This document shows, piece after piece, positions 5,151 to 5,806 of a stretch of DNA of 5,806 bases. A model generated the notes under the pieces. That model was not told where the DNA came from. It did no database searches and was given only the letters and a program-made list of their open reading frames with translations. The stretch covers positions 1 to 5,806 of the forward strand of contig CAYUBT010000159.1 in the NCBI GenBank assembly GCA_964443055.1. The letters are read 5' to 3'. How positions within the stretch are numbered: the stretch's first letter is position 1; each line of letters opens with the position of its first letter. Position numbers and translations under genes: made by a program. This DNA comes from JADYZU01 sp964443055 (lineage in GTDB: Bacteria; Pseudomonadota; Alphaproteobacteria; Rhodobacterales; Rhodobacteraceae).

Positions 5151-5806
5151 GTGGCAAATCTCGCGACGAATTTCATCGGCATCAAGTCACCCAATCCGTT
5201 CTGGCTGGCCTCGGCGCCGCCCACGGACAAGGAATACAACGTCCGCCGCGCCTTCGAGGCGGGCTGGGGCGGCGTGGTCTGGAAGACGCTCGGCACCGAC
5301 CCGCCGGTGGTGAACGTGAACGGCCCGCGCTACGGCGTGGTGCATGCGGGCGACCGGCAGGTGATGGCGCTCAACAACATCGAACTGATCACCGACCGCC
5401 CGCTCGAGGTGAACCTGCGCGAGATCAAGTCGGTCAAGCGCGACTACCCGGACCGCGCGCTGGTCATCAGCCTGATGGTGCCCTGCGATGAAGACTCGTG
5501 GAAGGAGATCCTTTCCCGGATCGAGGACACCGGCGCGGACGGGGTCGAGCTGAACTTTGGCTGTCCGCATGGCATGGCCGAGCGCGGCATGGGGTCCGCC
5601 GTGGGACAGGTGCCCGAATATATCGAGATGGTGACGCGCTGGGTGAAGCAGCATTCGCGGATGCCCTGTATCGTGAAGCTGACGCCCAACGTGACCGACA
5701 TCCGCTATCCTGCCGAGGCCGCGCTGCGCGGCGGTGCCGATGCGGTCAGCCTGATCAACACCGTCAATTCCATCACCAACGTGAATCTCGACACCTTCTC
5801 GCCCGA
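5151..5806 (+). CDS. preA: NAD-dependent dihydropyrimidine dehydrogenase, catalytic subunit PreA (PydA), 3' end outside the window
   Basis: FMN-dependent subunit that reduces uracil and thymine with electrons from PreT, starting reductive pyrimidine catabolism. The frame is open from GTG 5151 to the edge: 218 complete codons of a protein usually a little over 400 residues. It is a dihydroorotate-dehydrogenase-like TIM barrel opening with IKSPNPFWLASAPPT. Residues placed on mammalian DPD: Lys45 (K574), Asn76 and Glu78 in NNIELI (N609, E611), Asn135 and catalytic acid Cys138 in NFGCPHGM (N668, C671), Lys176 in KLTPNVTD (K709), and Asn203-Thr204 (N736, T737). The distances from Cys138 to Lys176 and from Lys176 to Asn203 equal those in DPD, 38 and 27 residues. 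The C-terminal ferredoxin-like [4Fe-4S] domain expected of PreA would lie past the edge. The GTG start is supported by AGGAG eight bases upstream. It is co-directional with preT and almost certainly in its operon. No frameshift or missing active-site residue is seen. Confidence 0.95.
   Translation, partial: MANLATNFIGIKSPNPFWLASAPPTDKEYNVRRAFEAGWGGVVWKTLGTDPPVVNVNGPRYGVVHAGDRQVMALNNIELITDRPLEVNLREIKSVKRDYPDRALVISLMVPCDEDSWKEILSRIEDTGADGVELNFGCPHGMAERGMGSAVGQVPEYIEMVTRWVKQHSRMPCIVKLTPNVTDIRYPAEAALRGGADAVSLINTVNSITNVNLDTFSP

Overview
The window looks like ordinary chromosomal DNA from a high-GC alphaproteobacterium, most likely one of the Rhodobacterales. I infer this from the strong G/C preference at third codon positions, the divergent glmU/gph pair, and the close similarity of the encoded proteins to what I recall of that order. 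No search was possible. I saw no phage, plasmid, CRISPR, tRNA or rRNA signature.

Left part (1-1525): a truncated copy of a palindromic interspersed repeat (1-70) lies just past the 3' end of glmU. glmU runs on the minus strand (81-1427) and encodes the bifunctional enzyme that makes UDP-GlcNAc for peptidoglycan and lipopolysaccharide. Its start is a GTG. A 98-bp divergent spacer (1428-1525) separates it from gph.

Middle part (1526-3733): gph (HAD-family phosphoglycolate phosphatase) is followed after 21 bp by a TCR/Tet-type major facilitator exporter, probably on the same transcript. The 291-bp stretch 3443-3733 has no convincing gene. It holds a weak hairpin, a second, complete copy of the repeat (3551-3633) and the leader of the next operon.

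Right part (3734-5806): preT (pydX) and the first 218 codons of preA (pydA) encode the two subunits of bacterial NAD-dependent dihydropyrimidine dehydrogenase, the first enzyme of reductive uracil/thymine breakdown. PreT takes electrons from NADH through FAD and iron-sulfur clusters. PreA carries the FMN pyrimidine-reducing site. Together they correspond to the single-chain eukaryotic DPD. The catalytic and ligand residues known from mammalian DPD can be placed one by one on both proteins, including the unusual glutamine cluster ligand. preA runs off the right edge, and the later pathway genes (dihydropyrimidinase, beta-ureidopropionase) may follow outside the window.

I found no undescribed system. 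The points most worth a second look are the paired palindromic repeats flanking the glmU-gph-exporter block, a Tet-family exporter lacking the membrane aspartate of TM9 that tetracycline pumps need, and a possible RNA structure over the preA ribosome binding site.
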